NCBI GenBank assembly: GCA_022650895.1
Contig: JALCQC010000016.1
Coordinates: forward strand, 1 to 54,888
DNA length: 54,888 nucleotides
Reading direction: 5' to 3'
From: Bifidobacteriaceae bacterium
GTDB lineage: Bacteria; Actinomycetota; Actinomycetes; Actinomycetales; Bifidobacteriaceae
Part shown: in pieces, positions 35,220 to 45,472 of the stretch
Layout: each line of letters begins with the position of its first letter
Position numbering within the stretch: position 1 is the first letter of the stretch
Notes under the pieces: model-generated
What the model was told of the DNA's origin: nothing
Database searches by the model: none
What the model saw: the letters and a program-made list of their open reading frames with translations, nothing else
Program-made: the position numbers and the translations under genes

Positions 35220-35259
35220 CGCTCATGTACTCATACGCTCATGTACTCATACGCTCATA
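35220..35259. repeat. Tandem 16-bp repeat, 2.5 copies
   Basis: CGCTCATGTACTCATA occurs at 35220-35235 and identically at 35236-35251, followed by a half copy CGCTCATA at 35252-35259. It lies between the LysR-type gene start and the hairpin at 35281, on no coding sequence. It may be a slippage-prone tract or a regulator site array upstream of the LysR-type gene. Confidence 0.85.
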
Positions 35260-35280
35260 GATTTAAGCGTTGAGATACTC

Positions 35281-35313
35281 GTGGCTCGTGGCCACACTGT
35301 GACCACGAGCCAC
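35281..35313 (-). terminator. Hairpin after the ABC-F gene
   Basis: GTGGCTCGTGG (35281-35291) and CCACGAGCCAC (35303-35313) form a perfect 11-bp stem. No T-run follows on either strand, so it may be a terminator lacking the U-tract or an mRNA 3' stabiliser. Confidence 0.5.
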
Positions 35314-35332
35314 GACGGAAAAGCCAAAAGCC

Positions 35333-36934
35333 TTACGCTAGCGACACCAGCTCGAGGTAGCTGTCGTTCCAGAGATCCTCGTCGCCGTCAGGCAGCAGCA
35401 GCACCCGCTCGGGCTTCAGAGCTTCGACGGCACCCTCATCGTGGGTCACCAGAACAATGGCGCCTTCGTATTTGGAAATTGCCGAAAGAATCTCGTCTCG
35501 GGATGCGGGATCAAGGTTGTTGGTCGGTTCGTCGAGAAGAAGGACGTTGGCGCGGCTGGTCACCAGGGTGGCGAGCGCAAGACGTGTCTTCTCTCCACCA
35601 GTAAGCACGCTGGTGGGCTTCTCGGCGTCGTCTCCGGAGAAGAGGAAGCTGCCGAGGATGGTGCGTGCCTGGGTGTTGTCCAAGTCCGGTGCCACGTGCT
35701 GGAGGTTCTCGAGCACGGAGACGGAGTTGTCCAGAGTGTCGTGCTCCTGGGCGAAATAGCCTATTTTCGCGCCATGGCCGTAGATGACGTTGCCGGTGTC
35801 AGATTCCTCTGCGCCCGCGAGGATGCGCAGTGTCGTGGTCTTGCCAGCGCCGTTGAGACCGAGGATCACCACGCGAGAGCCCTTGTCGATGGCGAGGTCG
35901 ATGCCCGTGAAGACCTCGGTGGAGCCGTAGGTCTTCGAGATGCCTTTCGCCATGATGGGGGTGCGCCCGCAGGGAGCAGGATCGGGGAACCGCAGGTCGG
36001 CGACCTTCTCGGCCCGTTCCATGGGGGAGGTCGACTCCAGCAACCTTTCGGCCCTGCGCATCATGTTCTGCGCGGCGACGGCCTTCGTGGCTTTCGCGTG
36101 CAGGCGGATGCCCTGCTTCATGAGGCGACCGGCCTTCTTCTCGGCCACTTCGCGTTCGCGGCGACGACGCTCCTCGTCCACCTGACGCTGCTTGAGATAG
36201 GCGCTCCATCCGAGCGAATACATGTCGATCTCGGCACGCTGTGCGTCAAGATGCCAGACCTTGTTCACGGTTTCATCCAGCAATTCGGTGGAGTGCGAGA
36301 TGACGAGGAATCCGCCTTCGAAGTGCTTGAGGTAGTTCTTCAACCAGTCGATGGAGTCATAGTCCAAGTGGTTGGTGGGCTCGTCGAGAATGAGGGTGTC
36401 GGCGTCGGAGAAAAGAATGCGCGCCAGCTCGATGCGGCGGCGCTGACCACCGGAAAGCGTGCCGAGCTTCTGCCCGAGCGTGTCCTGATCGATGCCGAGG
36501 CTCCCGGCCATCTTGATGGCACCCGACTGTGCCGCGTAGCCTCCGGAGGTTTCGAATTCCGACAGGATGCGGTCGTACTTGTTCATGGCCTTCTCCATCA
36601 CCTTCGGATCGGAGCTGGTCATGTCCTTCTCGGTCTTGCGCAGACGCTTGAGCTGATCGGCGATGTCGCGCGCCGAGACGACGCGGTCAAGGGCGGTCTG
36701 TTCGGGGTCCGCGGCATGGGTGGACTGTGGCAGATAGCCAAGCTTCCCGGAAGTGTGCACGGTTCCCGAGGAGGGCAGCATGGTGCCGGTAATCACCTTG
36801 GTGAGGGTGGTCTTTCCTGCGCCGTTGCGTCCCACGAGACCGATGCGGTCTCCCTTCGCGACATGGAAAGTAGTAGGGGAGAGCAGTAGCCGTGCTCCGA
36901 TACGAATTTCCAGGTCTTTAGCTTCAATCCCCAT
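35333..36934 (-). CDS. ABC-F family ribosome-associated ATPase
   Basis: This protein has two ATPase domains and no membrane helices, as in ABC-F translation factors, some of which protect ribosomes from antibiotics. From ATG 36934 it has 533 residues; GAGGA just upstream on this strand favours this start over a GTG at 36949. Domain one has Walker A GRNGAGKTT (35-43) and LSGGQRRRIELARIL. Domain two has GLNGAGKTT and the signature LTGGEKTRLAL. Each has an intact Walker B (LILDEPTNHLD, LLLDEPTNNLD) and H-loop His. The inter-domain linker is charged (KQRQVDEERRRREREVAEKK). Whether it is a housekeeping factor or gives resistance cannot be told from sequence. Confidence 0.9.
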   Translation of the reverse strand: MGIEAKDLEIRIGARLLLSPTTFHVAKGDRIGLVGRNGAGKTTLTKVITGTMLPSSGTVHTSGKLGYLPQSTHAADPEQTALDRVVSARDIADQLKRLRKTEKDMTSSDPKVMEKAMNKYDRILSEFETSGGYAAQSGAIKMAGSLGIDQDTLGQKLGTLSGGQRRRIELARILFSDADTLILDEPTNHLDYDSIDWLKNYLKHFEGGFLVISHSTELLDETVNKVWHLDAQRAEIDMYSLGWSAYLKQRQVDEERRRREREVAEKKAGRLMKQGIRLHAKATKAVAAQNMMRRAERLLESTSPMERAEKVADLRFPDPAPCGRTPIMAKGISKTYGSTEVFTGIDLAIDKGSRVVILGLNGAGKTTTLRILAGAEESDTGNVIYGHGAKIGYFAQEHDTLDNSVSVLENLQHVAPDLDNTQARTILGSFLFSGDDAEKPTSVLTGGEKTRLALATLVTSRANVLLLDEPTNNLDPASRDEILSAISKYEGAIVLVTHDEGAVEALKPERVLLLPDGDEDLWNDSYLELVSLA

Positions 36935-37109
36935 GAATCCTCGATCCACCGTTTTTCTGAGAAGATATGTGTGAGAATGCCGAGTTGGCTATCCGGACAA
37001 CGTCCGTGTAAGTTTCCATCACATTATTTACCTCATAAGAGGGTAGCGATGGAGCCAGACGAAATCAGCGACTGCGCCGTGGGCGAGAATGCGGTGGCGA
37101 AAACGTCGA

Positions 37110-37125
37110 TAGAACAAATGTTCGA
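37110..37125. promoter_or_regulatory. LexA (SOS) box before uvrA
   Basis: TAGAACAAATGTTCGA matches the Gram-positive/actinobacterial pattern CGAAC-N4-GTTCG with one mismatch. It overlaps the -35 part of a likely promoter (TTCGAC 37121-37126, 18-base spacer, TATTCT 37145-37150), so LexA binding would block uvrA transcription. Confidence 0.7.
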
Positions 37126-37224
37126 CTTTGGCCGCGTCGATGACTATTCTTGACTCTGGGCGGAAATGCACCGCACCGGTTGGTAAAGTCAAGCTGATTC
37201 AGCACGCACGGACAAGTAGGTAGA

Positions 37225-40200
37225 GTGAGCAGGCATTCAACGACACGGAACACGTTTTCACACACGTCGGCACGACAGGGAACTTCAGCAAAATCACACG
37301 AGCATTTCGCAAACGGAACGCTCATCACAGACCTCAGCGATGTGGAGAAGGACCGCAAAATCGTCATCGCGGGCGCTCGCGAGCACAATCTCAAGAACGT
37401 CGATCTGGAATTTCCCCGCAATAAGATGACCGTTTTCACGGGACTCTCCGGTTCGGGAAAGTCCTCTCTCGCCTTCGACACCCTCTTTGCGGAGGGACAG
37501 CGCAGATACGTGGAGTCGCTAAGCGCCTACGCCCGTCAGTTCCTCGGACAGATGGACAAGCCGGATGTCGATTTCATCGAAGGTCTGAGCCCCGCGGTCT
37601 CCATCGATCAGAAGACGACGAACCGAAACCCCCGTTCCACGGTGGGCACCATCACCGAAATCTACGATTACTTCCGTCTGCTCTTCGCGCGTACCGGGGT
37701 TCCTCACTGTCCTGTGTGTGGAGCCTTGGTGAGTGCACAGACCCCCCAGCAGATGGTCGACACGCTCATGAAGTATCCGGAGGGCACTCGTTTCCAGGTG
37801 CTGGCACCCGTGGCACGTGGAAAGAAGGGCGAATACGTCGACCTGCTCGAACTGTTGCGCTCGGACGGCTACTCACGTGCCCTCATCGACGGCGAGATGC
37901 ACCAGCTGTCCGATGATATCAAGTTGACGAAGCAGAAGAAGCACACCATCGAAGTGGTGGTGGACCGGCTTGTCATCAAGCCTCAGATTCGTCAGCGTCT
38001 CACCGATTCCGTGGAGACGGCCCTGCGCCTCGCCAACGGTCTCGTCATCGCAGACTTCGTCGATGTCGACGACGACAACCCGGCGCGCCGTCAGCCTTTC
38101 TCCGAAAAGCGTTCCTGCCCCAACGGCCACCCTCTCGAACTCGACGAGATCGAGCCCCGCACCTTCTCCTTCAACGCTCCCTACGGTGCCTGCCCCGATT
38201 GCTCCGGCATCGGCTTCAAGCTGGAAATCGATCCGGAACTCGTGATTCCCGATCCGGAGAAATCCCTCCATCAAGGTGCCATCGAACCCTGGGGCGGTGG
38301 TAAGGCCACCACCGAGTACTACGGCCATGTGCTCGAGGGCCTCGCGGACGAGCTCGGCTTCTCCATGGACACACCGTGGGAAGATCTTCCCAAGAAGGTC
38401 CAGCACGACATCCTCTACGGCCATGACTTCAAGGTGAAGGTCTCGTACCGCAACCGCTGGGGACGCCTGCGCGAGTACAGCACCGGTTTCGAAGGTGTGA
38501 TTCGCACGTTGATGCGGCGTCACGACGAAACCGAATCCGATCAGATGAAACAGTTCTACGAATCGTATATGCGCGAGATCCCCTGCCAGACCTGCCACGG
38601 CAAGCGTCTGCGTCCCGAGGTTCTCGCCGTCACCATCAACGACGAATCCATCGCCGATGTCTGTGACATGCCGGTCTCTGACGAGCTCAGCTGGGTGTCG
38701 AAGCTGCGTCTGACGGGCTCCGCAGCCCAGATTGCGGGCGAGGTTCTTAAAGAGATTCGTTCCCGCCTGCGGTTCCTTCATGACGTCGGCCTGGACTACC
38801 TCACGCTTTCGCGTGCCGCGGCAACGCTTTCCGGAGGAGAGGCACAGCGCATTCGTCTGGCGACTCAGATCGGTTCCGGCCTCGTCGGCGTCATGTACGT
38901 TCTGGATGAGCCTTCCATCGGGCTTCACCAACGCGACAACGAACGCCTGATAGAGACTCTTCATCGCTTGCGCGACCTTGGCAACACTCTCATTGTGGTG
39001 GAACATGACCAAGAGACCATCGAAAAGGCCGATTGGCTTGTCGACGTCGGCCCAGGAGCCGGCGAACACGGAGGCGAGATCATCTATTCGGGGCCTGCCG
39101 GAGGAATCGGCAAGGCGACTCGTTCCATCACCGGCGACTACATCACTGGCCGTCGTGAAATTGCAGTGCCGACGAAGCGCCGCAAAATCAAGAAAACTCA
39201 GAAGCTCACCGTCGTGGGTGCACGCCAGAACAATCTCAAGAACCTCACGGTCAACTTCCCACTCGGAGTGATGACCGCGGTCACCGGTGTCTCCGGCTCA
39301 GGCAAGTCCACTCTGGTGAACACGATTCTGTACCCGGTTCTTGCGGACAAACTGAACGGTGCCCGCATCGTGCCCGGAAAGTACACGCGCGTCGAGGGCG
39401 TCGACAAGGTGGACAAGGTCATCCACGTCGATCAGAACCCGATCGGCCGCACTCCACGCTCCAATCCCGCCACCTACACGGGCGTGTGGGACAAGATTCG
39501 CCAGCTGTTCGCCAAGACGCCGGAGGCTCAGGTTCGTGGCTATGGTCCCGGCCGTTTCTCCTTCAACGTGAAAGGTGGCCGGTGCGAGGCGTGTCATGGG
39601 GACGGGACTCTCAAGATCGAGATGAACTTCCTGCCTGACGTCTATGTGGAGTGCGAGGAATGCCACGGCAAACGGTACAACCGTGAGACGCTCGAAGTGA
39701 AATACAACGGGAAATCGGTTGCCGACGTTCTGGACATGCCGATTGAGGAGGCCGCGAAGTTCTTCAAGTCCTACACCTCGATCTCCCGTTACCTTGACAC
39801 TCTCGTCAAAGTCGGTCTCGGCTATATTCGCTTGGGCCAGCCCGCGCCCACGCTTTCGGGCGGCGAGTCCCAGCGCGTCAAGCTCGCTACGGAACTGCAG
39901 CGCAGGTCCACTGGCAAGACGGTCTACATTCTGGATGAGCCCACCACGGGTCTGCATTTCGAGGATGTTCGAAAACTGCTCAATGTCCTGCAGGAGCTCG
40001 TCGATAAGGGGAACTCGGTCATCGTCATCGAGCACAACCTTGACGTGGTGAAATCCGCCGACTGGATCGTGGACCTCGGCCCCGAGGGAGGTGCCGGAGG
40101 TGGCACACTTGTTGCCGAGGGAACACCAGAGCACGTCGCAACGGTTGAGGAAAGCTGGACAGGAAAGTATCTTGCACCGATGCTGAAGCAGAAAGGCCAG

Positions 40201-40230
40201 TTGAAGCAGAAAGGCGAAAAGGCAGCGTGA
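37225..40230 (+). CDS. uvrA: Excinuclease ABC subunit A
   Basis: UvrA is the damage-sensing ATPase of nucleotide excision repair and loads UvrB. The 1001 residues carry two ABC ATPase modules ([16 protein letters not shown] near residue 71 and [15 protein letters not shown] near 690), each with LSGGE signatures. The zinc modules are present: the first reads [11 protein letters not shown] with CPDCSGIG, where His takes the place of one Cys as is usual in actinobacteria, and the second is CEACHGDG with CEECHGKR. About 45 extra polar residues precede the fold. AGTAGG supports GTG 37225. An SOS box lies upstream. The stop overlaps the uvrC start. Confidence 0.96.
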   Translation: MSRHSTTRNTFSHTSARQGTSAKSHEHFANGTLITDLSDVEKDRKIVIAGAREHNLKNVDLEFPRNKMTVFTGLSGSGKSSLAFDTLFAEGQRRYVESLSAYARQFLGQMDKPDVDFIEGLSPAVSIDQKTTNRNPRSTVGTITEIYDYFRLLFARTGVPHCPVCGALVSAQTPQQMVDTLMKYPEGTRFQVLAPVARGKKGEYVDLLELLRSDGYSRALIDGEMHQLSDDIKLTKQKKHTIEVVVDRLVIKPQIRQRLTDSVETALRLANGLVIADFVDVDDDNPARRQPFSEKRSCPNGHPLELDEIEPRTFSFNAPYGACPDCSGIGFKLEIDPELVIPDPEKSLHQGAIEPWGGGKATTEYYGHVLEGLADELGFSMDTPWEDLPKKVQHDILYGHDFKVKVSYRNRWGRLREYSTGFEGVIRTLMRRHDETESDQMKQFYESYMREIPCQTCHGKRLRPEVLAVTINDESIADVCDMPVSDELSWVSKLRLTGSAAQIAGEVLKEIRSRLRFLHDVGLDYLTLSRAAATLSGGEAQRIRLATQIGSGLVGVMYVLDEPSIGLHQRDNERLIETLHRLRDLGNTLIVVEHDQETIEKADWLVDVGPGAGEHGGEIIYSGPAGGIGKATRSITGDYITGRREIAVPTKRRKIKKTQKLTVVGARQNNLKNLTVNFPLGVMTAVTGVSGSGKSTLVNTILYPVLADKLNGARIVPGKYTRVEGVDKVDKVIHVDQNPIGRTPRSNPATYTGVWDKIRQLFAKTPEAQVRGYGPGRFSFNVKGGRCEACHGDGTLKIEMNFLPDVYVECEECHGKRYNRETLEVKYNGKSVADVLDMPIEEAAKFFKSYTSISRYLDTLVKVGLGYIRLGQPAPTLSGGESQRVKLATELQRRSTGKTVYILDEPTTGLHFEDVRKLLNVLQELVDKGNSVIVIEHNLDVVKSADWIVDLGPEGGAGGGTLVAEGTPEHVATVEESWTGKYLAPMLKQKGQLKQKGEKAA

Positions 40231-42587
40231 GCAACGGAATTTTCGAGCGGCACAGTCCTGGAACGTGGAGGAAGACGGCACGGACTTTGCTGAATGAGGA
40301 GTCCCAGACGGATGGAACCGGTTCCGCTTCCGGTGATCCGGGCGTCCCCAAGCTCGGAGATTCCCGCGACGCCTTCCGCCCGAAGTCTTCCGATATTCCC
40401 GCACAGCCCGGCGTCTACAAGTGGCGGGACGGCAATGGTCGCGTCATCTACGTTGGCAAAGCCAAGAATCTGCGCAACAGACTGGCAAACTACTTCCAGC
40501 CGCTTTACCTTCTTCACCCCCGTACGCAGACCATGGTCCTCACCGCCCGAAGTCTCGAGTGGACGGTCGTGGGCACGGAATTGGAAGCGCTCACCCTGGA
40601 ATACACGTGGATCAAGGAATTCGACCCACGTTTCAATGTGGTTTTTCGAGACGATAAGACCTATCCCTATCTCGCTGTGTCAACAGGGGAGGAGATTCCG
40701 CGCATCTGGATCACACGGTCCAAGAACAAGCGCGGAACCAAGTATTTCGGCCCCTATGCCAAGGTCTATGACATGCGGCATTCTCTGGACAAGCTGCTCA
40801 AGGTCTTTCCCGTCCGCACGTGCACGCCGGCCGTCTTGCATCGGGCACAGCTTTCGGGACGTCCCTGTCTGCTGTATTCCATTGGCAAATGCACGGCTCC
40901 CTGCGTTGGATACATCTCACTCGAGGATCACCGCGAGCTCATGGCGAAGATCACGGGGATCCTCACGGGTCGCTCAGGTCAGAAATACATCCGTGAACTC
41001 ACCGCCCAGATGAAGCAGGCCAGCAAGGATCTCGAGTTCGAGAAGGCTGCCCAGTTGCGCGACCAGATTCAGATGATGAACAACGTGGTGCAGCAAAATT
41101 CCGTCGTTTTCTCCGATGAAGTGAACGCGGATGTCTTCGGCATGGCAGGGGACGAGCTCGAAGCAAATGTCCACGCCTTTTTCGTCCGCTCGGGAACGAT
41201 TCGCGGCGAACGCAACTGGAGCGTGGAGAAGGTCGAGGATATCTCGGATGAACAGCTGCTTGCCGAACTCATCACGCAGGTCTATTCCCAGATCTACGAC
41301 GAGGAATTGGCTCCCACCCGCGGCCCGCGTTCCGAACTCCACGGAGGGGCACGGCAACCTTCTGCCTCTTCTGCAGTGGAGGTGTCCACTCAACGCGATG
41401 CCGTTTCGGAGTCGCAGTCACTGACGGCTGTCAGCGTTGCGGAACGTGCGAAGGCGACGCGTGACCGCAAGGAACGCGAACAGAAAACGGGTCGAGACGA
41501 CCTCTTCTCCGAGAGCTCGCCCATCCCTCCCGAGATCATTGTGCCCTTCCTGCCAGAGGACTCCGTCAAGTTGGAACAGTGGCTGAGCGATCTGCGCGGC
41601 ACTAAGGTGACGTTGCACGTGTCTCGCCGCGGTGAGAAGCGTCAGCTGGTGGAGCGCGCAGGTGCCAATGCGGAGCTGTCGTTGAAACAGAACAAGCTGA
41701 AGCGCACCACGGATATAGCGGCGCGTACGGAGGCATTGAACGATATCAAGCGTGAACTCGACCTTGAACAGGCGCCTTTGCGCATTGAAGGATACGACAT
41801 CTCCAACGCCACGGGCGGCGGTTACCAGGTGGCCTCCATGGTGGTGTTCGAGGATGGCATGTCCAAGCGCAGCGAGTACCGGCGCTTTTCCATCAGGGGA
41901 GACGATGGTAAGGGAGCCATTGACGATACTTCGGCACTGTATGAGACTCTGACCCGACGCTTCAAGCACGGCAACATTGCAGGTGACTCGGGTGACTCCA
42001 TCGAAAACGAGAAGAACGCGGCGCGCAGTTCCCTGCAAACCGGTGGAGACCCTACCGATGCAGGCGATGTGGTACAACAGAACACCGATCTCCATCATTT
42101 TGCCTATAAACCGAATCTCATTGTGGTGGATGGCGGTAAGCCACAGGTGGAGGCAGCCGCCAGGGCGTTGAAGGACAGCGGTGTCACCGATGTCGCGTTG
42201 TGTGGTCTTGCCAAGAAACTGGAGGAGGTTTGGCTTCCGGGCGAGGAGTATCCACTCATTCTCAAGCGGCAGTCGGAGGGAATGTATCTCCTGCAGCGTG
42301 TACGCGACGAGTCTCACCGTTTCGCCATCACCTTCCATCGGAAGAAGCGCAGGAAGGGTGAGATCAGCTCGGTTCTCGACTCCATCGAGGGAATTGGCCC
42401 GACTTATGGGAAACGGCTTCTGCGTCACTTCGGCTCGGTCAAGAAGATACGTGCCGCATCTCTCGAAAGCATCGAGGAGGTTAAGGGCATCGGAACTGTT
42501 AAGGCTGGAGCCATCTACGCGGCATTGCACCCGCTAAACTCGGAGAAGAAGGATCACGGGGAGGAGGGGAATCACCAAAATGTCTGA
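40227..42587 (+). CDS. uvrC: Excinuclease ABC subunit C, with insertions
   Basis: UvrC makes both incisions in nucleotide excision repair. The 786 residues exceed the usual 600-700. The N-terminal GIY-YIG nuclease has [20 protein letters not shown]; the Cys-rich bridge ([13 protein letters not shown]), the UVR motif ([15 protein letters not shown]), the RNase H-like nuclease ([23 protein letters not shown]) and the C-terminal helix-hairpin-helix ([16 protein letters not shown]) follow in order. Extra length comes from a 50-residue N-terminal extension and two hydrophilic insertions, at about residues 360-430 and 585-625. The GTG start overlaps the uvrA stop and has AAAAGG upstream. It is probably co-regulated with uvrA by LexA. 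Confidence 0.94.
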   Translation: MSNGIFERHSPGTWRKTARTLLNEESQTDGTGSASGDPGVPKLGDSRDAFRPKSSDIPAQPGVYKWRDGNGRVIYVGKAKNLRNRLANYFQPLYLLHPRTQTMVLTARSLEWTVVGTELEALTLEYTWIKEFDPRFNVVFRDDKTYPYLAVSTGEEIPRIWITRSKNKRGTKYFGPYAKVYDMRHSLDKLLKVFPVRTCTPAVLHRAQLSGRPCLLYSIGKCTAPCVGYISLEDHRELMAKITGILTGRSGQKYIRELTAQMKQASKDLEFEKAAQLRDQIQMMNNVVQQNSVVFSDEVNADVFGMAGDELEANVHAFFVRSGTIRGERNWSVEKVEDISDEQLLAELITQVYSQIYDEELAPTRGPRSELHGGARQPSASSAVEVSTQRDAVSESQSLTAVSVAERAKATRDRKEREQKTGRDDLFSESSPIPPEIIVPFLPEDSVKLEQWLSDLRGTKVTLHVSRRGEKRQLVERAGANAELSLKQNKLKRTTDIAARTEALNDIKRELDLEQAPLRIEGYDISNATGGGYQVASMVVFEDGMSKRSEYRRFSIRGDDGKGAIDDTSALYETLTRRFKHGNIAGDSGDSIENEKNAARSSLQTGGDPTDAGDVVQQNTDLHHFAYKPNLIVVDGGKPQVEAAARALKDSGVTDVALCGLAKKLEEVWLPGEEYPLILKRQSEGMYLLQRVRDESHRFAITFHRKKRRKGEISSVLDSIEGIGPTYGKRLLRHFGSVKKIRAASLESIEEVKGIGTVKAGAIYAALHPLNSEKKDHGEEGNHQNV

Positions 42588-43488
42588 AACATCTGAAATG
42601 TCTGGAATGCCTGAGATCCATCACAGAGCGGCAGTGTTGGGAAAGCCGATTGCGCACTCTCTGTCGCCCATTCTGCACAATGCCGCCTACCGGGAGCTGG
42701 GTCTGACCGATTGGTTCTATGACCGTGCGGAGGTGGCCGAAGAGGACCTCGAACGGTTCATTTCGAACCTTGACGGAACATGGCGCGGACTGAGCCTGAC
42801 GATGCCGCTGAAGAAAACGGTGGTACCTCTGGGAACCCCGCAAGATAAATGGTCCCAGTACCTGAAAGTCGCCAACACTGTCGTTTTCCGTGGTGACGGC
42901 CGCACTCTTGATCTCTACAACACTGATGTCTCCGGCATCGAGGCCGCCCTCAATGATCGTCAAGGAACGGCTTCGGGCCAAGCGAATTTCGCTCCCGTGA
43001 CACGACAGTGCGTGATTCTCGGCTCCGGTTCGACGGCTGCCTCTGCTTTGGCCGCAGTGGCGGAGCTCGGTGCCAAACGCGTGGTCTTTGCCGCACGGCA
43101 TCCGCAGAGGGCCCTTCTTCTACTGAGCATGGCGGCAGACTTGGGAGTGACAGCGGAAGCGGTTTCTTTGGAGGGGCTCGAGGCGGGAGATCTCAAGAAA
43201 GCCCAGTATGTGATCTCCACCATTCCGGCGCACGGAGCGGATGCCTTCGCAAAGAAGATTCGCGAATCCCATCTCGATGCGTCATCTCTCACCTTGCTCG
43301 ATGTCGTGTACGATCCGCGTCCCAGTGCGCTGATGAAAGCGGTGAAAGAACGAGGGGGAGTGGCGTTGGGCGGTCAGACCATGCTGCTGTGGCAGGCGGT
43401 CGCGCAGGTCGCCGTGATGACGGGAACGGCTCTCGACGCCGTGCCGGTTGACGCCATGCGTGCGGCATTACAGGAGGCTTTGGGATGA
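42580..43488 (+). CDS. aroE: Shikimate dehydrogenase
   Basis: AroE reduces 3-dehydroshikimate with NADPH in the route to aromatic amino acids. In the 302 residues the substrate motif is KPIAHSLSPILHNAAY, the catalytic Lys lies in SLTMPLKKTV, and the paired Asp in YNTDVSG. The nucleotide-binding loop reads LGSGSTAASALAA and the C-terminal GGQTMLLWQAVAQ is also typical. The ATG overlaps the 3' end of uvrC by eight bases. Its stop overlaps rapZ. It shares the long uvrA-whiA gene series, where neighbours are linked by order and not by pathway. Confidence 0.93.
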   Translation: MSETSEMSGMPEIHHRAAVLGKPIAHSLSPILHNAAYRELGLTDWFYDRAEVAEEDLERFISNLDGTWRGLSLTMPLKKTVVPLGTPQDKWSQYLKVANTVVFRGDGRTLDLYNTDVSGIEAALNDRQGTASGQANFAPVTRQCVILGSGSTAASALAAVAELGAKRVVFAARHPQRALLLLSMAADLGVTAEAVSLEGLEAGDLKKAQYVISTIPAHGADAFAKKIRESHLDASSLTLLDVVYDPRPSALMKAVKERGGVALGGQTMLLWQAVAQVAVMTGTALDAVPVDAMRAALQEALG

Positions 43489-44405
43489 CACAGGAAACGG
43501 AACCGACGCAAGAGACGTCGCAGAAGTCAACGCAGGAGAAGGACTCCTTCGAGGTCCTCCTCATCACGGGAATGTCGGGTGCGGGTCGCTCTCGCGCTGC
43601 GGATTCTTTGGAAGACATGGGATGGTACGTCATTGACAACCTCCCTCCGAAGATGCTGATCCCGCTCGTCGACATGATGACGTCGGCTGGTTCTCAGATT
43701 CATCGCCTGTGCGCGGTGGTGGACGTTCGCTCCCGCGACTATTTCAATGATCTTGCGGCGGTTCTCAGCCACCTCGAGGATCTGGACGTTCGGTATCGCA
43801 TCCTTTTCCTCGACGCACGCGACGATGTTCTCGTCAAACGGTATGAATCGGTCCGTAGACCACATCCCTTGCAGCATGGTGGGCGGCTCATCGACGGGAT
43901 CAACGAAGAACGTGAACTTCTCAGCCGGCTCAAGGAGCGCGCGGACATCGTCATCGACACCTCGGAGCTCAGCATCCACGAGCTTTCCACCCGTCTCTAC
44001 GAGTCACTGATGGGCAAGGGGCCCTCCACTGTCGCCGTCCACATTTTCAGTTTTGGCTTCAAATACGGCATCCCTCTCGATGCGGATTTCGTGGCCGATG
44101 TGCGCTTTCTCCCCAACCCCTTCTGGGTGCCGGAGCTGCGCAAGCTCAATGGAAACGACGAGGCCGTGCGCGATTACGTCCTTGAAAGCGAAGGTGCAGA
44201 GGAATTTCTTGAATCCTATTCGTCGGCTCTCCTGACGGCAATCGATGGTTACTCCAAAGAGGACAAGCATTTCGTGACCATTGCGGTGGGTTGCACCGGT
44301 GGCCAGCACCGCTCGGTCGCCATGAGTCAGGCGTTGGCAAAGAAACTGCGTCAGAAGGGACTGGTTGTCACTGTCTCCGCTCGTGAGTTGGAGCGCACGC
44401 GATGA
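43485..44405 (+). CDS. rapZ: RapZ/YvcJ nucleotide-binding protein
   Basis: This is a 306-residue P-loop protein of the RapZ/YvcJ family. In E. coli RapZ guides RNase E to a small RNA; in Gram-positives the role is less clear. The Walker A motif GMSGAGRS is at residues 29-36, followed by AADSLEDMGWYVIDNLPP, the best-known family segment. The C-terminal domain has FGFKYGIPLDADFVADVRFLPNP and IAVGCTGGQHRSVAMSQ, both diagnostic. It sits in the conserved rapZ-yvcK-whiA trio and overlaps both neighbours by four bases. Confidence 0.95.
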   Translation: MTQETEPTQETSQKSTQEKDSFEVLLITGMSGAGRSRAADSLEDMGWYVIDNLPPKMLIPLVDMMTSAGSQIHRLCAVVDVRSRDYFNDLAAVLSHLEDLDVRYRILFLDARDDVLVKRYESVRRPHPLQHGGRLIDGINEERELLSRLKERADIVIDTSELSIHELSTRLYESLMGKGPSTVAVHIFSFGFKYGIPLDADFVADVRFLPNPFWVPELRKLNGNDEAVRDYVLESEGAEEFLESYSSALLTAIDGYSKEDKHFVTIAVGCTGGQHRSVAMSQALAKKLRQKGLVVTVSARELERTR

Positions 44406-45322
44406 AGGCCGTCTGCCTGGGCGGTGGGCATGGTCTCCACGCGACGCTGGAGGCCATGCGACTCATCACGCATGAGGTCATCGCCATAGTGTGCGTCGGC
44501 GACGACGGAGGCTCATCGGGCCGGCTGCGTGATGAATTCGGCGTGCTGCCTCCTGGAGACATCCGAATGGCGCTGTCGGCGTTGGCGTCGGAGCAGGCCC
44601 GCAAGCGTGGCGTGGTGGAGCTTCTGCAGCATCGGTTCACCTCTTCTGGTGACCTCAACGGTCATGCGCTGGGAAATCTCATCTTGACGGCGCAGTGGCA
44701 GAAGAACGGTGACATTCTCCAAGGAATTCGCGATGTCCAGACAATCTTCGGCATCAGTGGCAGGGTTTTTCCCGGGGCGAAAGTGCCTCTCACACTGAGT
44801 GCACAAGTTCAGTCTCCCAGCGGCGAGACGATCACCGTCAGAAGCCAGAGAAACGTCGCTAAGGCGCAGGGGAAGATCCTCTCCCTCACCGTCGAGCCGG
44901 ACAATCCGCCCGCTTTTGAGGAGGCGATCGAGGCCATAGAGAAGGCCGATGTCATCACTCTGGGGCCCGGTTCCTGGTATTCCTCGTTGCTGGTACACAT
45001 GCTGGTGCCTGAAATTCGGAGGGCTCTGCATCGTAGCACGGCTAAAAAGATCCTGTTGATGAATCTTGTGGCCGACTGTGAGACCACCGGTCTCGATCCC
45101 CAGGGGCAGTTGGAGGCCTTTCGCCATTATTCAGAACAGCTGCCAGTGGACGCCGTGTTGGCCGATGAGAGCCTGATGGTCCACTCTGTTCCGGAGACCC
45201 GTTCCCGGCTTTTCGTGCGGAAGATGGGAGCCAGTGGAAAACCAGGTATTCACGATGCGGTACGGTTGGCAAGCGCTTTGAAGGATGTCTTGGAGACGTT
45301 CGGTCTTGAGGAAAATTTGTGA
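44402..45322 (+). CDS. yvcK: YvcK family (gluconeogenesis factor) protein
   Basis: This is a 306-residue member of the CofD-like YvcK family, which in other Gram-positives binds UDP-sugars and affects carbon use and cell shape. The N-terminal nucleotide-binding loop is CLGGGHGLHATLEA, followed by the CVGDDGGSSGRLRDEFG segment, PPGDIRMALSALA, and LGPGSWYSSLLVHMLVPEI in the second half. The ATG overlaps the rapZ stop. The distance of about 150 bases to whiA, with a small dyad, may hold a separate promoter. Confidence 0.94.
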   Translation: MKAVCLGGGHGLHATLEAMRLITHEVIAIVCVGDDGGSSGRLRDEFGVLPPGDIRMALSALASEQARKRGVVELLQHRFTSSGDLNGHALGNLILTAQWQKNGDILQGIRDVQTIFGISGRVFPGAKVPLTLSAQVQSPSGETITVRSQRNVAKAQGKILSLTVEPDNPPAFEEAIEAIEKADVITLGPGSWYSSLLVHMLVPEIRRALHRSTAKKILLMNLVADCETTGLDPQGQLEAFRHYSEQLPVDAVLADESLMVHSVPETRSRLFVRKMGASGKPGIHDAVRLASALKDVLETFGLEENL

Positions 45323-45375
45323 TTTTACCCCACATTATGTGGCAGATGAAACACGACAAATTGTCCACCCACATC

Positions 45376-45390
45376 GGTATCACAGATACC
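45376..45390. promoter_or_regulatory. GGTATC-N3-GATACC dyad before whiA
   Basis: GGTATC (45376-45381) and GATACC (45385-45390) are perfect inverted halves 83 bases upstream of whiA. A second dyad, CCACAT-T-ATGTGG, lies at 45332-45344, just after the yvcK stop. Either could be an operator or a weak terminator; no T-run follows. Confidence 0.4.
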
Positions 45391-45472
45391 CGTAACGTGA
45401 GTCGGACTGAGGTCTGATGAGTGTGAAATACAGAGGATATTATTCATTGCGACGGAGTTGGGAGGCGAATTC

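Noticed and set aside
35441-36889. 482-codon open frame on the plus strand opposite the ABC-F gene
   Set aside because: It is antisense to an intact two-domain ATPase and its composition is a reverse image of it.
37873-39069. 398-codon open frame on the minus strand inside uvrA
   Set aside because: It is antisense to conserved UvrA motifs and has no independent support.
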